Of a DNA stretch of 18,827 bases, positions 1 through 7,414 are shown piece after piece (the first letter of the stretch is position 1; every line of letters begins with the position of its first letter). Source of the stretch: JBEIUL01 sp044356865 (GTDB lineage: Bacteria; Planctomycetota; Phycisphaerae; Phycisphaerales; SM1A02); NCBI GenBank assembly GCA_044356865.1, contig JBIKVN010000030.1:1-18827 (forward strand). The letters are read 5' to 3'. The notes beneath the pieces were generated by a model that had not been told where the DNA came from, ran no database searches, and saw only the letters and a list, made by a program, of their open reading frames with translations. The translations under genes were made by a program, and so were the position numbers.

Positions 1-1020
1 GAGGAACACGATCGAAAGCAGCGTGAGCCGCCCGACGAGCAGCGCCGCCAGTCCGTACGTCCACCCGACCGCGACGCCGAAGGCGACGAGCGCCAGAAGC
101 GGCCGCCGCACGCCGCGGAAGACGACCATGAAGAGCACCGCGATCACGCCGAGCGACAGCACGCTCGCGAGGGTCATGTCGGCGTTGCTCGTCGCGAGCT
201 CGTCCGCCTGCAGCACCGGCTTGCCGGTGAGGCCAATGTCGACCGCGGGATGCTCGCGCCGCACCTCGGCGAGCGCCGCCCGGATCTCGCGCAGCGGCCG
301 GTCGATGACCGCGAGCGACGAGAAGTCCTTCGGCGGCAGGATCGCCACGAAACGCAATCGCCCCGAGGGCGAGACCAGATACTCGGCCCCGCGCGGCGTC
401 GCGAGTTCGTTCTCCCCCACGAGGCAGGACGCCGCCAGCGTCGCGGCCGCGACCAGTTCCCGCTGCCGCGCCTCGCCCGCCGCGAGACCCGCGGCCGACA
501 TCGTCTCGGCCAGCGCGTCTTCCGCCGCCCGCGCCACTGCCCCCGCATCGCCCGACCGCAGCCACGGCAGCCCGTCGCGGGCCGCGACCAGCCCCTCCAG
601 ATCCTCCTGCGGCATCGACCGGCTCGCGAGCCGCCACTGCTCTTGGGGCTCGATCCGCCCCGCGACGACCATCGCGTCGGCCATGACTTTGGGCAGCGCC
701 CGCAGCCGAGCGACGCACGCGTCGACCGCGGCCTCGGCCGCCGCGACCTGCTCGGGCCCGTCGCCCTTCGCGTCAACCACCACCCAGAGGTATTCGAGGT
801 CGCCGAACTCCTCGAGGAACGCCCGGTATTCGCGCATGAACGGCCGGCCGGGATCGATCAGCGAGTTGGTGTCGGCGTCGAGCGTTAGCGACCGGGCCCC
901 GAGGAGGCCCGCGATCGCCGCCGAGACCAGCCCGATCGCCACCACGAGCCCGGGATTCCCCAGCAGGAACGCCACCGCCCGCGAAGGCCGGCGGACGCGG
1001 GTTTCGGGGGCCGGATGCAT
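1..1020 (-). CDS. RND/MMPL-family transporter, N-terminal part (cut by window edge)
   Basis: The frame is open from an ATG at 1020 to the window edge, giving 340 residues without a stop. Residues about 16-40 form the first membrane helix. A large extracytoplasmic domain follows to about residue 270; it starts with 'LDADTNSLIDP' and contains 'TGKPVLQADEL'. Two further helices ('SVLSLGVIAVLFMVVF' and the 'LALVAFGVAVGWTYGLAAL' region) and the start of a fourth ('LTLLSIVFL') complete what is visible. This order is the first half of RND/MMPL proteins, and the 'TG.PVL..DE' and 'LTLLSIVF' segments resemble the HpnN-like (hopanoid-associated) subgroup. The likely role is proton-driven export of a lipid or hydrophobic compound at the inner membrane; the substrate cannot be read. 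The gene is divergent from the haloperoxidase gene with 155 bp between starts. No clear Shine-Dalgarno is seen, so the start is probable rather than certain. Confidence 0.85.
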   Translation of the reverse strand, partial: MHPAPETRVRRPSRAVAFLLGNPGLVVAIGLVSAAIAGLLGARSLTLDADTNSLIDPGRPFMREYRAFLEEFGDLEYLWVVVDAKGDGPEQVAAAEAAVDACVARLRALPKVMADAMVVAGRIEPQEQWRLASRSMPQEDLEGLVAARDGLPWLRSGDAGAVARAAEDALAETMSAAGLAAGEARQRELVAAATLAASCLVGENELATPRGAEYLVSPSGRLRFVAILPPKDFSSLAVIDRPLREIRAALAEVRREHPAVDIGLTGKPVLQADELATSNADMTLASVLSLGVIAVLFMVVFRGVRRPLLALVAFGVAVGWTYGLAALLVGRLTLLSIVFL

Positions 1021-1102
1021 GGGCGGCGAGGGCAGCGGGAAGAGGCGGGGGCGGACTCCGCGAAACCAACCGTTCCACCGTGGATTCCGCGCCGGCCCGG
1101 AC

Positions 1103-1108
1103 TATATT
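1103..1108 (+). promoter_or_regulatory. Candidate -10 element for the haloperoxidase gene
   Basis: TATATT is a rare AT-rich island in this GC-rich DNA and lies 67 nt upstream of ATG 1176. No convincing -35 box was seen. If real, transcription starts near 1115. That is downstream of the alternative ATG at 1080 and supports the shorter protein. Confidence 0.35.
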
Positions 1109-1175
1109 CGGCCTCGGGTCGCCTGCGGTCCGCCGGATCGCCGGTGCATCCCTGTCCTGGCCGCGGAGAGCACCG

Positions 1176-3203
1176 ATGCCCCGGATCGCATCCCCAAACC
1201 TCTCGATCGGGGCCGTCACTTTCGCGGCCGTCGCGTGCCTCGCCGCGCCAACCCTCGCCGAACATTCCGTCGCCCGCATCTGGAACGAGGCGTGTCTCCA
1301 GGCGATCCGCAAGGATTTCGTCCGCCCGCCCGTCCAGGCCCGCAACCTCTTCCACCTCTCGATCGCCCTCTGGGACGGGTTCGCGATGTACGACCCGGCC
1401 GCGGTGAACTACCTCACGACCGAGGAGGTCGCCGCGAAGGAGATCGACGCCGCCCGTCGCGAGACGATCTCGTACGCGGCGCTGCGGGTGTTGCAGCGCC
1501 GCTACCAGAACTCGCCGGGGGCCGCGCAGACCCTTCCGATGCTTCGCGCGACGATGGTCTCGCTCGGCTACGACCCCGACTTCACCTCGGCCACGGGCGA
1601 CTCGCCCGCGGCCCGCGGCAACCGCCTTGCGAGCCTGATCCTGAACACCTGGGCCCCGACCGACGGCAGCCACGAGGAGATCAACCACGCGAGTCTTCCC
1701 GGCACCTACCTGCCGGTGAACGCCCCGCTCATCGTGAGCATCGAGGGGAACCCCGACATGGTCTTCCCGAACCGCTACCAGCCGCTCGCCCTGAGTTACT
1801 ACGTCGACCAGAACGGGAATCCCGTCCCCGGCGGATTCCCCGCGTTCGTCTGCCCGTTCTGGGGCTTCGTGCGGCCGTTCTCGCTGGTGGCGTCCGAGAT
1901 GAGCCCGACCCGCCCGGGCGTCTACCTCGATCCGGGCCCGCCGCCGCTCTACGAAGGCCTCGGCGATGCCGAGTTCCGCAGCGCGATGGTCGAGGTGATC
2001 CGGTTCTCGTCGTGGCTCGACCCGCGCGACGGCGTGATGATGGACATCTCGCCCCGGGCCCTCGGCAACAGCCCGCTCGGCACGAACGACGGCCAGGGCC
2101 GTCCGCTCAACCCGTTCACGGGAAAGCCGTACGCCCCGAACCTCGTTCCCCGCGGCGATTTCACCCGCTGCCTCGCGGAATTCTGGGCCGACGGGCCGAA
2201 CTCCGAGACGCCGCCCGGGCACTGGAACAGCGTGGCGAACTACGCCGTTGACGCCTTGGCGTCGCTCGGCCAGCCGCTGCGGTGGAGGAGCGAGGGCGCT
2301 GAACTCACGCCGCTCGAGTGGGACGTGCGGATGTATCTGGCGCTCAACGGCGCGATGCACGACGCGGCGGTCGCGGCGTGGGGCATCAAGGGCCACTACG
2401 ACAGCGTGCGGCCGATCTCGGCGATCCGGTACGTGGCGGGGCAGGGCCAGTGCTCCGATCCCGCGGGACCGTCGTTCAGCCAGCGCGGCCTTCCGCTGGT
2501 GCCGGGGCTGGTCGAGGTGATCACTGCGGAGTCTTCGGCGCCGGGCGAGCGGCACGACCAGCTGGCGGGAAACGAGGGCAAGCTTGCGGTGCGTTCCTGG
2601 CTTGGATCGCCCGAGAACCCGCAGACGCAGTTCCTCGGCGTCGACTGGGTGCTGGCGGGCAACTGGCTGCCGTACCAGCGGCCGACTTTCGTGTCGCCGC
2701 CCTTCGCGGGCTACGTCTCGGGCCACTCGACCTACAGCCGGGCCGCGGCGGAAGTGCTGACGCACGCGACGGGCACCGAGTACTTCCCGGGCGGCATGGG
2801 AACCTTCGTCTGCGAACAGAACCAGTTCCTCGTCTTCGAGGACGGCCCGAGCCAGACGCTCACGCTGCAGTGGGCGACCTACCGCGACGCGGCCGACCAG
2901 AGCGGCATGTCGCGGATCTACGGCGGGATCCATCCTCGCTTCGACGACTTGCCGGGTCGCGTGCTCGGGCATGCCGTGGGGAACCGCGCGGCGCTGAAGG
3001 CCGAGTCGTACTTTCCGCCCGAGACCGCGCCGTGTCCGGCCGATCTCGACGGCGACGGGAGCGTCGCGAGCTCGGATCTCACCCTGCTGCTCGCCGCGTG
3101 GGGAGCGTGCGGAAAGTCGTGCGCGGCCGACCTCGACGACGACGGGCAGGTCGCCGCGGGCGACCTCGCGACCCTGCTTGCGGCGTGGGGCGACTGTCCG
3201 TGA
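1176..3203 (+). CDS. Secreted vanadium-dependent haloperoxidase/PAP2-type protein with dockerin-like C-terminus
   Basis: The protein has 675 residues. I chose ATG 1176 because GGAGAG lies just upstream and a signal peptide follows at once (hydrophobic 'IGAVTFAAVACLAAPTLA'). An earlier in-frame ATG at 1080 would add a non-signal-like leader. The oxyanion-binding motifs of the vanadium haloperoxidase/acid phosphatase superfamily are all present: K405…R412-P ('KGHYDSVRP'), S515-G-H517, and S579-R580…H586 ('SRIYGGIHPRFDD'). Family members oxidise halides with H2O2 or act as phosphatases; which applies here cannot be read. After about residue 620 come two Asp-rich dockerin-like repeats ('ADLDGDG…DLTLLLAAWG' and 'ADLDDDG…DLATLLAAWG'), typical of secreted planctomycete proteins. 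The protein is probably exported. It converges with pyrC, whose stop lies only 9 bp beyond. Confidence 0.92.
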   Translation: MPRIASPNLSIGAVTFAAVACLAAPTLAEHSVARIWNEACLQAIRKDFVRPPVQARNLFHLSIALWDGFAMYDPAAVNYLTTEEVAAKEIDAARRETISYAALRVLQRRYQNSPGAAQTLPMLRATMVSLGYDPDFTSATGDSPAARGNRLASLILNTWAPTDGSHEEINHASLPGTYLPVNAPLIVSIEGNPDMVFPNRYQPLALSYYVDQNGNPVPGGFPAFVCPFWGFVRPFSLVASEMSPTRPGVYLDPGPPPLYEGLGDAEFRSAMVEVIRFSSWLDPRDGVMMDISPRALGNSPLGTNDGQGRPLNPFTGKPYAPNLVPRGDFTRCLAEFWADGPNSETPPGHWNSVANYAVDALASLGQPLRWRSEGAELTPLEWDVRMYLALNGAMHDAAVAAWGIKGHYDSVRPISAIRYVAGQGQCSDPAGPSFSQRGLPLVPGLVEVITAESSAPGERHDQLAGNEGKLAVRSWLGSPENPQTQFLGVDWVLAGNWLPYQRPTFVSPPFAGYVSGHSTYSRAAAEVLTHATGTEYFPGGMGTFVCEQNQFLVFEDGPSQTLTLQWATYRDAADQSGMSRIYGGIHPRFDDLPGRVLGHAVGNRAALKAESYFPPETAPCPADLDGDGSVASSDLTLLLAAWGACGKSCAADLDDDGQVAAGDLATLLAAWGDCP

Positions 3204-3212
3204 ACGCGTGAG

Positions 3213-4550
3213 TCACGCCACCCGCGCGTCGGCGTGCCGGACCTCGCCGCCGACGATCGCGGCCACGGCCTTGCCGCGCACCGTCCATCCCTCGAACGGG
3301 CAGTTGCGGCTGCGAGAGGCGAAGTCGGCGGCGCGGATCGTCCAGGCGAACTCGGGATCGATGAGCGTCAGGTCGGCGACGCCGCCGACGCGAAGTTCGC
3401 CGATGCCCTCGAGGCCCGGCCGCCGGTCGAGGCCGAGCAGGCGGGCGGGCTCGACGGTCATGAGCCGGAGCAAGCGCGACCAGTCGAGCAGGCCGCTCTC
3501 GACGAGGGCCTTCGCGTAGAGCGGCAGGGCGCACTCGAGGCCGATCATGCCGAACGGGGCGCTCGTGAAGTCGCGGGCCTTCTCGGACGGCGTGTGCGGG
3601 GCGTGGTCGGTGCCGAGGATGGTGATCGTGCCGTCGGCGACCGCGTGGCGGATCGCCTCGACATCGGCCGCGGCGCGCAGCGGGGGATTGACCTTGGCGA
3701 CGGCGTCGTAGCCCGCGCACGCCTCCTCCGTCAGCAGCAGGTGGTGCGGCGACGCCTCGCCCGTGACGGGCTGCCCCGCGGCCCGGGCCGCCCGCAGGAT
3801 CTCGACGCTGCCGGCCGCCGAGAGATGCTGGGCGTGGTAGTGGGCGCCGATTCCGCGGTTGATGCGGAGGTCGCGCTCGAGCATGACCTCCTCGGCGAGG
3901 GCCGGCCAGCCGCCGAGGCCGAGCCGCGTGGCGAGCGGCCCGGCGTTCATCACCCCGCCCGCGGCCAGCGTCGCGTCCTGGCAGTGCTGAAGGAACGCGC
4001 GGTCCACCGCGCGGCAGGTGAGCAGGATCTTCCGCATGAGCTCGGCGCTGGCGATGCCGTCGCCGTCGTCGGTGAACGCGACCGCGCCGATCCGGGCCAT
4101 GGCGCCCATCGGGGCGAGGCTCTCGCCGGCGCGGCCGACGGTGGCGGCGCCGGCCGAGTAGACGCGGGTGAGGTGCGCCTCGCGGCCGCGCATCCGCACG
4201 AACTCGATCGATTGCGGCGTGTCGAGCGGCGGCGAGGTGTTCGGCATGCAGCAGACGGTGGTGAAGCCGCCGCGGACCGCCGACGCCGAGCCGGTCTGGA
4301 TCGTTTCCTTCGCCTCGCCGCCCGGCTCGCGGAAGTGGACATGCGGGTCGATGAGGCCGGGGCTCACGAGGAGTCCGCGGGCGTCGATCTCGCGCAGCGT
4401 CTCGCCGGCTCTTGCCTTCGGCGCGAGTTTCGGCCCGACGGCCTCGATGCGGCCGTCGCGCACCAGCACGTCGCCGATGAGGTCGAGGCCCGAGACCGGG
4501 TCGATCACCCGGCCGCCGCGGAGGAAGAGCGCCGGGATCGCCTCGCTCAC
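3213..4550 (-). CDS. pyrC: Dihydroorotase (class I type)
   Basis: The 445-residue protein catalyses the reversible cyclisation of N-carbamoyl-aspartate to dihydroorotate, the third step of pyrimidine synthesis, in the cytoplasm. The metal-site motifs are in order: H70-x-H72 in 'DPHVHFREPG', D161/D162 in 'FTDDGDG', H189 in 'QHCQD', H269/H270 in 'ASPHHLLLTEE', and D315 in 'GTDHAPH'. The substrate-side 'MPNTSPP' and 'KVNPPLR' are also present. Length fits the class I family. An Asp stands where some dihydroorotases carry a carboxylated Lys, as in the Aquifex/Bacillus-type enzymes. The start is GTG at 4550, which shares GTGA with the stop of the upstream lipoprotein gene and so predicts translational coupling. 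No pyrB lies next to it in the window. Confidence 0.96.
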   Translation of the reverse strand: MSEAIPALFLRGGRVIDPVSGLDLIGDVLVRDGRIEAVGPKLAPKARAGETLREIDARGLLVSPGLIDPHVHFREPGGEAKETIQTGSASAVRGGFTTVCCMPNTSPPLDTPQSIEFVRMRGREAHLTRVYSAGAATVGRAGESLAPMGAMARIGAVAFTDDGDGIASAELMRKILLTCRAVDRAFLQHCQDATLAAGGVMNAGPLATRLGLGGWPALAEEVMLERDLRINRGIGAHYHAQHLSAAGSVEILRAARAAGQPVTGEASPHHLLLTEEACAGYDAVAKVNPPLRAAADVEAIRHAVADGTITILGTDHAPHTPSEKARDFTSAPFGMIGLECALPLYAKALVESGLLDWSRLLRLMTVEPARLLGLDRRPGLEGIGELRVGGVADLTLIDPEFAWTIRAADFASRSRNCPFEGWTVRGKAVAAIVGGEVRHADARVA

Positions 4551-5164
4551 GGCGTGGCGTTCCCGGCGGACGGCGGCTTCTCGAGGCTTCCGACCGGGAC
4601 CGAGGCGTCGACCTCGGGGCAGTCTTCCTGCGTGATCGCCGCGTACGGCGGCTGCAAGCCGCTGCCCTGGATCCAGACCGCGTGGGCGACGATCGTGACT
4701 TCCGACTTCTCGGTGCGGATCGCGGCGATCTCGGCCGGCGACTGTCCGGCATCGGCCGCGAGGTGGCGGCGGGCCTCGACCGAGAGGGTCTGGACATCGG
4801 CGTTGCCGTAGACCACGGCGGTGCGGCCGCGGGCGTTCCGCGGCACGAAGAAGCCGTAGTCGGCGAAACGGACGAGCACCTCGTTGCCCGCGTCGTCGCG
4901 AAGCCGCATCCAGCAGCCCTTCACGATGCAGACGTCGGAGATCACGCCACTGGTCGTGCACGACCCGGGGGCTTCCGCGAGCAGCCCGATCGGCCGCGGC
5001 GGGGCGGAGCGGGCGGCGGCGGTGGTGCCCTTCGCGTCGCCGTAGCGGCTCCACGCGTCGTCGAGGGCGGTCTCCAGCGGGGTGGGCGTCGACGAGCAGG
5101 CGGCCAAGAGTCCTGGCGCCAGGAGCAGGGCGGCCACACCGAGGGTGGTCAAGGTTCGTCTCAT
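4547..5164 (-). CDS. DUF4920-like lipoprotein
   Basis: The product has 205 residues. The N-terminus is a lipoprotein signal: a basic start, a Leu/Ala-rich core and lipobox 'LLAAC' with Cys23. The central part ('SGVISDVCIVKGCWMRL', then 'VRFADYGFFVPRNARGRTAVVYG') matches my recollection of DUF4920, a small beta-rich domain of unknown function. The two Cys flanking 'IVKG' could bind metal or form a disulfide. The C-terminal part ('EKSEVTIVAHAVWIQGSGLQ') keeps the same fold-like pattern. The protein is probably anchored to the inner or outer membrane. It is the first gene of an operon with pyrC, with a 4-nt GTGA overlap. No Shine-Dalgarno precedes the ATG, but a -10-like TATCAT lies 9 nt upstream. 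Confidence 0.85.
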   Translation of the reverse strand: MRRTLTTLGVAALLLAPGLLAACSSTPTPLETALDDAWSRYGDAKGTTAAARSAPPRPIGLLAEAPGSCTTSGVISDVCIVKGCWMRLRDDAGNEVLVRFADYGFFVPRNARGRTAVVYGNADVQTLSVEARRHLAADAGQSPAEIAAIRTEKSEVTIVAHAVWIQGSGLQPPYAAITQEDCPEVDASVPVGSLEKPPSAGNATP

Positions 5165-5173
5165 GGGGCCGGG

Positions 5174-5179
5174 ATGATA
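5174..5179 (-). promoter_or_regulatory. -10-like box of the lipoprotein-pyrC operon (possible leaderless start)
   Basis: TATCAT on the minus strand is followed by a C/G-rich 9-nt gap and then the ATG at 5164. The transcript would begin at or within a few bases of the start codon. No good -35 box and no Shine-Dalgarno are visible. Confidence 0.35.
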
Positions 5180-5194
5180 CGAGGCCGAGAGTGC

Positions 5195-5234
5195 GGCAAA
5201 AGCGACGCCCGCCCGGACGATCCGGGCGGGCGCC
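5195..5234 (-). terminator. Intrinsic terminator of the Cys-rich lipoprotein gene
   Basis: A perfect 12-bp GC-rich stem (arms 5206-5217 and 5221-5232) closes a CGA triloop. On the minus strand it is followed after a few bases by TTTT (about 5198-5201). It lies about 60 bp beyond the stop of the minus-strand gene ending at 5292 and just before the promoter of the next minus-strand operon. It should insulate the two transcription units. Confidence 0.75.
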
Positions 5235-5291
5235 GTGATTCATGATCGCGATCCGGGACGGCAAGCCGTCGCGGATCGCGGTGGAGTCAAA

Positions 5292-5708
5292 TCACTTGCC
5301 GCAGGTCGACGGGCACTTGGTGGCGCACCCGCTCTTGCCGCTGACGGCGCCCGGGGCGGCCTTGGCCTCGCCCGAGCACTTGGTGGCGCAGTCCGACTTG
5401 CCGCTGACGGCGCCCGGGGCGGCCTTCGCCTCGCCCGAGCACTTGGTGGCACAGTCCGACTTGCCGCTGACGGCGCCGGGGGCGGCCTTCTCGCCCGAGC
5501 ACGGGGTCGCGCACTTGGTCGCGCAGTCCGACTTGCCGCTGACGGCGCCCGGGGCGGCCTTGTCGCCACCGCAGGTGCTGTTGCACTTGCCGCAGCAATC
5601 GGCCTTGCCGCTGACGGCGCCGGGGGCGGTGTCGGACTTCGGGGTGGACTCGCAGGCGGCGAGGCAGGCGGCGAGGGCCGCGGCGGCGATCATCGAAGCA
5701 AACTTCAT
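5292..5708 (-). CDS. Small lipoprotein of five Cys-rich tandem repeats
   Basis: The 138-residue protein starts at ATG 5708 behind a strong AAGGAG six bases upstream, the best Shine-Dalgarno in the window. A lipoprotein signal ends in two successive lipobox candidates (LAAC at 12-15 and 16-19; Cys19 is more likely). The rest is five repeats of 21-24 residues beginning 'APGAVSGKsDCatKC', three of them with an extra Cys a few residues later. That gives 14 Cys plus the lipidated one in about 120 mature residues. There are also Lys and small residues, with almost no aromatic or large hydrophobic residues. The C(x3)C spacing suggests metal or thiol chemistry at the envelope, by inference only. The 'GKxDCA' core loosely recalls peptides modified by MNIO (DUF692) enzymes, but no such enzyme is in the window. 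It is a monocistronic unit with its own terminator. Confidence 0.85.
   Translation of the reverse strand: MKFASMIAAAALAACLAACESTPKSDTAPGAVSGKADCCGKCNSTCGGDKAAPGAVSGKSDCATKCATPCSGEKAAPGAVSGKSDCATKCSGEAKAAPGAVSGKSDCATKCSGEAKAAPGAVSGKSGCATKCPSTCGK
5305..5632 (-). repeat. Five tandem 63-72 bp direct repeats within the Cys-rich lipoprotein gene
   Basis: The coding DNA repeats with periods of 63 or 72 bp, always in frame. The copies share nearly identical stretches across the bases encoding APGAVSGK(S/A)(D/G)C. This nucleotide-level identity implies recent duplication and makes the repeat number likely to vary between strains. Boundaries are approximate. Confidence 0.8.
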
Positions 5709-5714
5709 GGGTCT

Positions 5715-5720
5715 CTCCTT
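5715..5720 (-). promoter_or_regulatory. Strong ribosome binding site of the Cys-rich lipoprotein gene
   Basis: AAGGAG sits six bases before ATG 5708 and fixes that start over the upstream in-frame ATG at 5822. Most other starts in the window have much weaker sites or none, so high translation is expected here. Confidence 0.8.
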
Positions 5721-5961
5721 GGGTTGGAACCTGGTTGGTTCAGTGGTTCGTGAGATTCGGGCGACGGCCCGATCGGACTGTACCTGTTCTATCGGCTCGA
5801 AACCGCCTTGTTGCGGATTCAAGCCAAGATCCTATCGGCCGCCCAAGTGGCCGTGCAAGGCGGACTCCGGAAAATTCGTCCTGATTCACGGCGGACCGGG
5901 GATTCGGGGTTTCGCGGTCGCGAGGGTCGTCGGCGGATGCTCCGGCCCGGGGCAGGCCCGA

Positions 5962-5967
5962 TAGAGT
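5962..5967 (+). promoter_or_regulatory. -10-like box immediately upstream of uvrC
   Basis: TAGAGT lies 7 nt before the GTG start at 5975, with only CACCCCC between and no Shine-Dalgarno. The geometry suggests a leaderless mRNA. No -35 box was recognised. Confidence 0.35.
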
Positions 5968-5974
5968 CACCCCC

Positions 5975-7411
5975 GTGACCGCGCCGGAACCCGATCCGAA
6001 CGCCTGGCCCGACGACGAGCCCCAGCCCGGGCGTCTCCGTCGGCTCCTGCTGAAGGCCCGGTCGCTGCCCGGGGTGCCCGGGGTCTACCTGATGAAGGAT
6101 GCGGGGGGGCAGGTCCTGTATGTGGGGAAGGCCGCCCGGCTTCCCGACCGGTTGGCGAGCTACTTCGTGCCGAGCGCCGACCTCGGTTTCCGCAAGCAGG
6201 AGCTGCTGGGGCTGGTCCGCGACTTCGACGTGATCCCCTGCGAGGGTGAGTGGGAGGCCCTGCTCATGGAGAGCCGCCTCGTGAAGGACACGAGGCCGCG
6301 GTTCAACGCGAAGCTGACCGACGACAAGACCTTCCCGTACCTCGCGATCACCGTGCGCGACGAGTTTCCCGGCGTCTTCATCACCCGCGACCCGGCGAGC
6401 GAGCGGTTCCGCGGGGCGCGGATCCTCGGGCCGTTCGTCTCGGTCGCAAGCCTGCGGCACGCGGTGCAGCTTCTGCAGCGGGTGTTCCGCTTCCGCACCT
6501 GCGAGCTCGACATCAAGAGCGACGATCCCGCGAACCGCCGCTTCCGCCCGTGCCTGCTGCACGCGATCCACCAGTGCACGGCCCCGTGCGCGAACCGGAT
6601 CTCGCCCGAGGCCTATCGGGCCGACCTCGAGCGGTTCCTGCGGTTCCTCGGCTCGAAACGCAGCGTGATGCTGCGGGAGATGCGGGCCGAGATGGAGGCG
6701 GCCGCGACCGAACGGCGCTACGAGCGGGCGGCGGTGCTGCGCGACCAGGTCGCGGCGATCGAGCGGCTGGACGATCGCGAGACCCGCGACAGCGTCGAGT
6801 ACGACTGGCAGCCCGAGGTGACGATCCTGTCGGGCGATCCGAGCGGTGGCCTCAAGAGCCTGCAGCGGACGCTCGGGCTGGCCGAGCCGATCCGCTGCCT
6901 CGAGGCGATCGACATCGCCCACCTCGGCGGGTCGGAGACGGTCGGCAGCAAGGTGTGCTTCATCGACGGCCGGCCGTTCAAGAGCGCGTATCGCCGGTAC
7001 CGGATCGAGACCGCCGGGAACGACGATTTTCGGGCGGTGCGCGAGGTGGTCTCGCGCCGTTTCCGCGGGCGCGACTCCGAGGGCGACGGGAGCGACGAGC
7101 TTCGGCCCGACGTGCTGCTGATCGACGGGGGCCTCGGGCAGTTGAACGCGGCGCTCGAGGCGCTCGAGGGCGTGGCCGGGCGGCCGCCGCTGGTGATCAG
7201 CCTCGCGAAGAAGGAGGAGCTGATTTTCGTCGAGGCCGAGAGCGAGCCGATCCGGCTTTCCCGCGAGAATCTCGGGTTGAAGCTCTGCCAGGCGATCCGC
7301 GACGAGGCCCATCGGTTCGCGCGGCACTACCACCACCTGCTGCGGACGCGGCGGACGCTGGGCGAGGCTGCCCCCGGGACGCGGAAACGGAAGCCGAAGC
7401 CCGGGGGGTGA
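5975..7411 (+). CDS. uvrC: UvrC-type excinuclease subunit lacking the C-terminal HhH domain
   Basis: UvrC makes both incisions around lesions in nucleotide excision repair. The 478-residue protein has an N-terminal GIY-YIG nuclease ('GVPGVYLMKD…VLYVGKA', about 32-60). Four Cys (C176, C193, C201, C205) are arranged as in the UvrC Fe-S site. A UVR/UvrB-binding coiled-coil segment follows at about 225-265 ('ERRYERAAVLRDQVAAIERL'). Next is the RNase H-like nuclease with D313 ('DIAHLGG'), D384 ('LLIDGGLGQ') and H446 ('RDEAHRFA'). It then ends in a basic tail ('GTRKRKPKPGG') where standard UvrC (about 600 residues) continues into helix-hairpin-helix DNA-binding motifs. There is no continuation in other frames, since a convergent gene ends 3 bp later. 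The start is GTG, with no Shine-Dalgarno. Identity is secure; the missing HhH may be lineage-typical. Confidence 0.93.
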   Translation: MTAPEPDPNAWPDDEPQPGRLRRLLLKARSLPGVPGVYLMKDAGGQVLYVGKAARLPDRLASYFVPSADLGFRKQELLGLVRDFDVIPCEGEWEALLMESRLVKDTRPRFNAKLTDDKTFPYLAITVRDEFPGVFITRDPASERFRGARILGPFVSVASLRHAVQLLQRVFRFRTCELDIKSDDPANRRFRPCLLHAIHQCTAPCANRISPEAYRADLERFLRFLGSKRSVMLREMRAEMEAAATERRYERAAVLRDQVAAIERLDDRETRDSVEYDWQPEVTILSGDPSGGLKSLQRTLGLAEPIRCLEAIDIAHLGGSETVGSKVCFIDGRPFKSAYRRYRIETAGNDDFRAVREVVSRRFRGRDSEGDGSDELRPDVLLIDGGLGQLNAALEALEGVAGRPPLVISLAKKEELIFVEAESEPIRLSRENLGLKLCQAIRDEAHRFARHYHHLLRTRRTLGEAAPGTRKRKPKPGG

Positions 7412-7414
7412 GGA

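Noticed and set aside
1080..1175. Upstream ATG start for the haloperoxidase
   Set aside because: It would place an Arg-rich leader before the signal peptide and begins upstream of the TATATT box; ATG 1176 has GGAGAG and a proper signal peptide.
885..2972. Long minus-strand open frame opposite the haloperoxidase gene
   Set aside because: It is a shadow frame with Arg/Val-rich low-complexity translation; the plus strand has a complete enzyme with signal peptide and motifs.
3206..3218. 13-nt palindrome GCGTGAGTCACGC between convergent stops as an operator or terminator
   Set aside because: The centre is one base, so no hairpin can form, and it is made largely of the last codons of pyrC. It is too short to claim as an operator.
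5292..5708. Classical metallothionein
   Set aside because: It has a lipoprotein export signal and regular CxxxC-spaced repeats rather than the dense CxC/CxxC pattern and cytoplasmic location of known bacterial metallothioneins.
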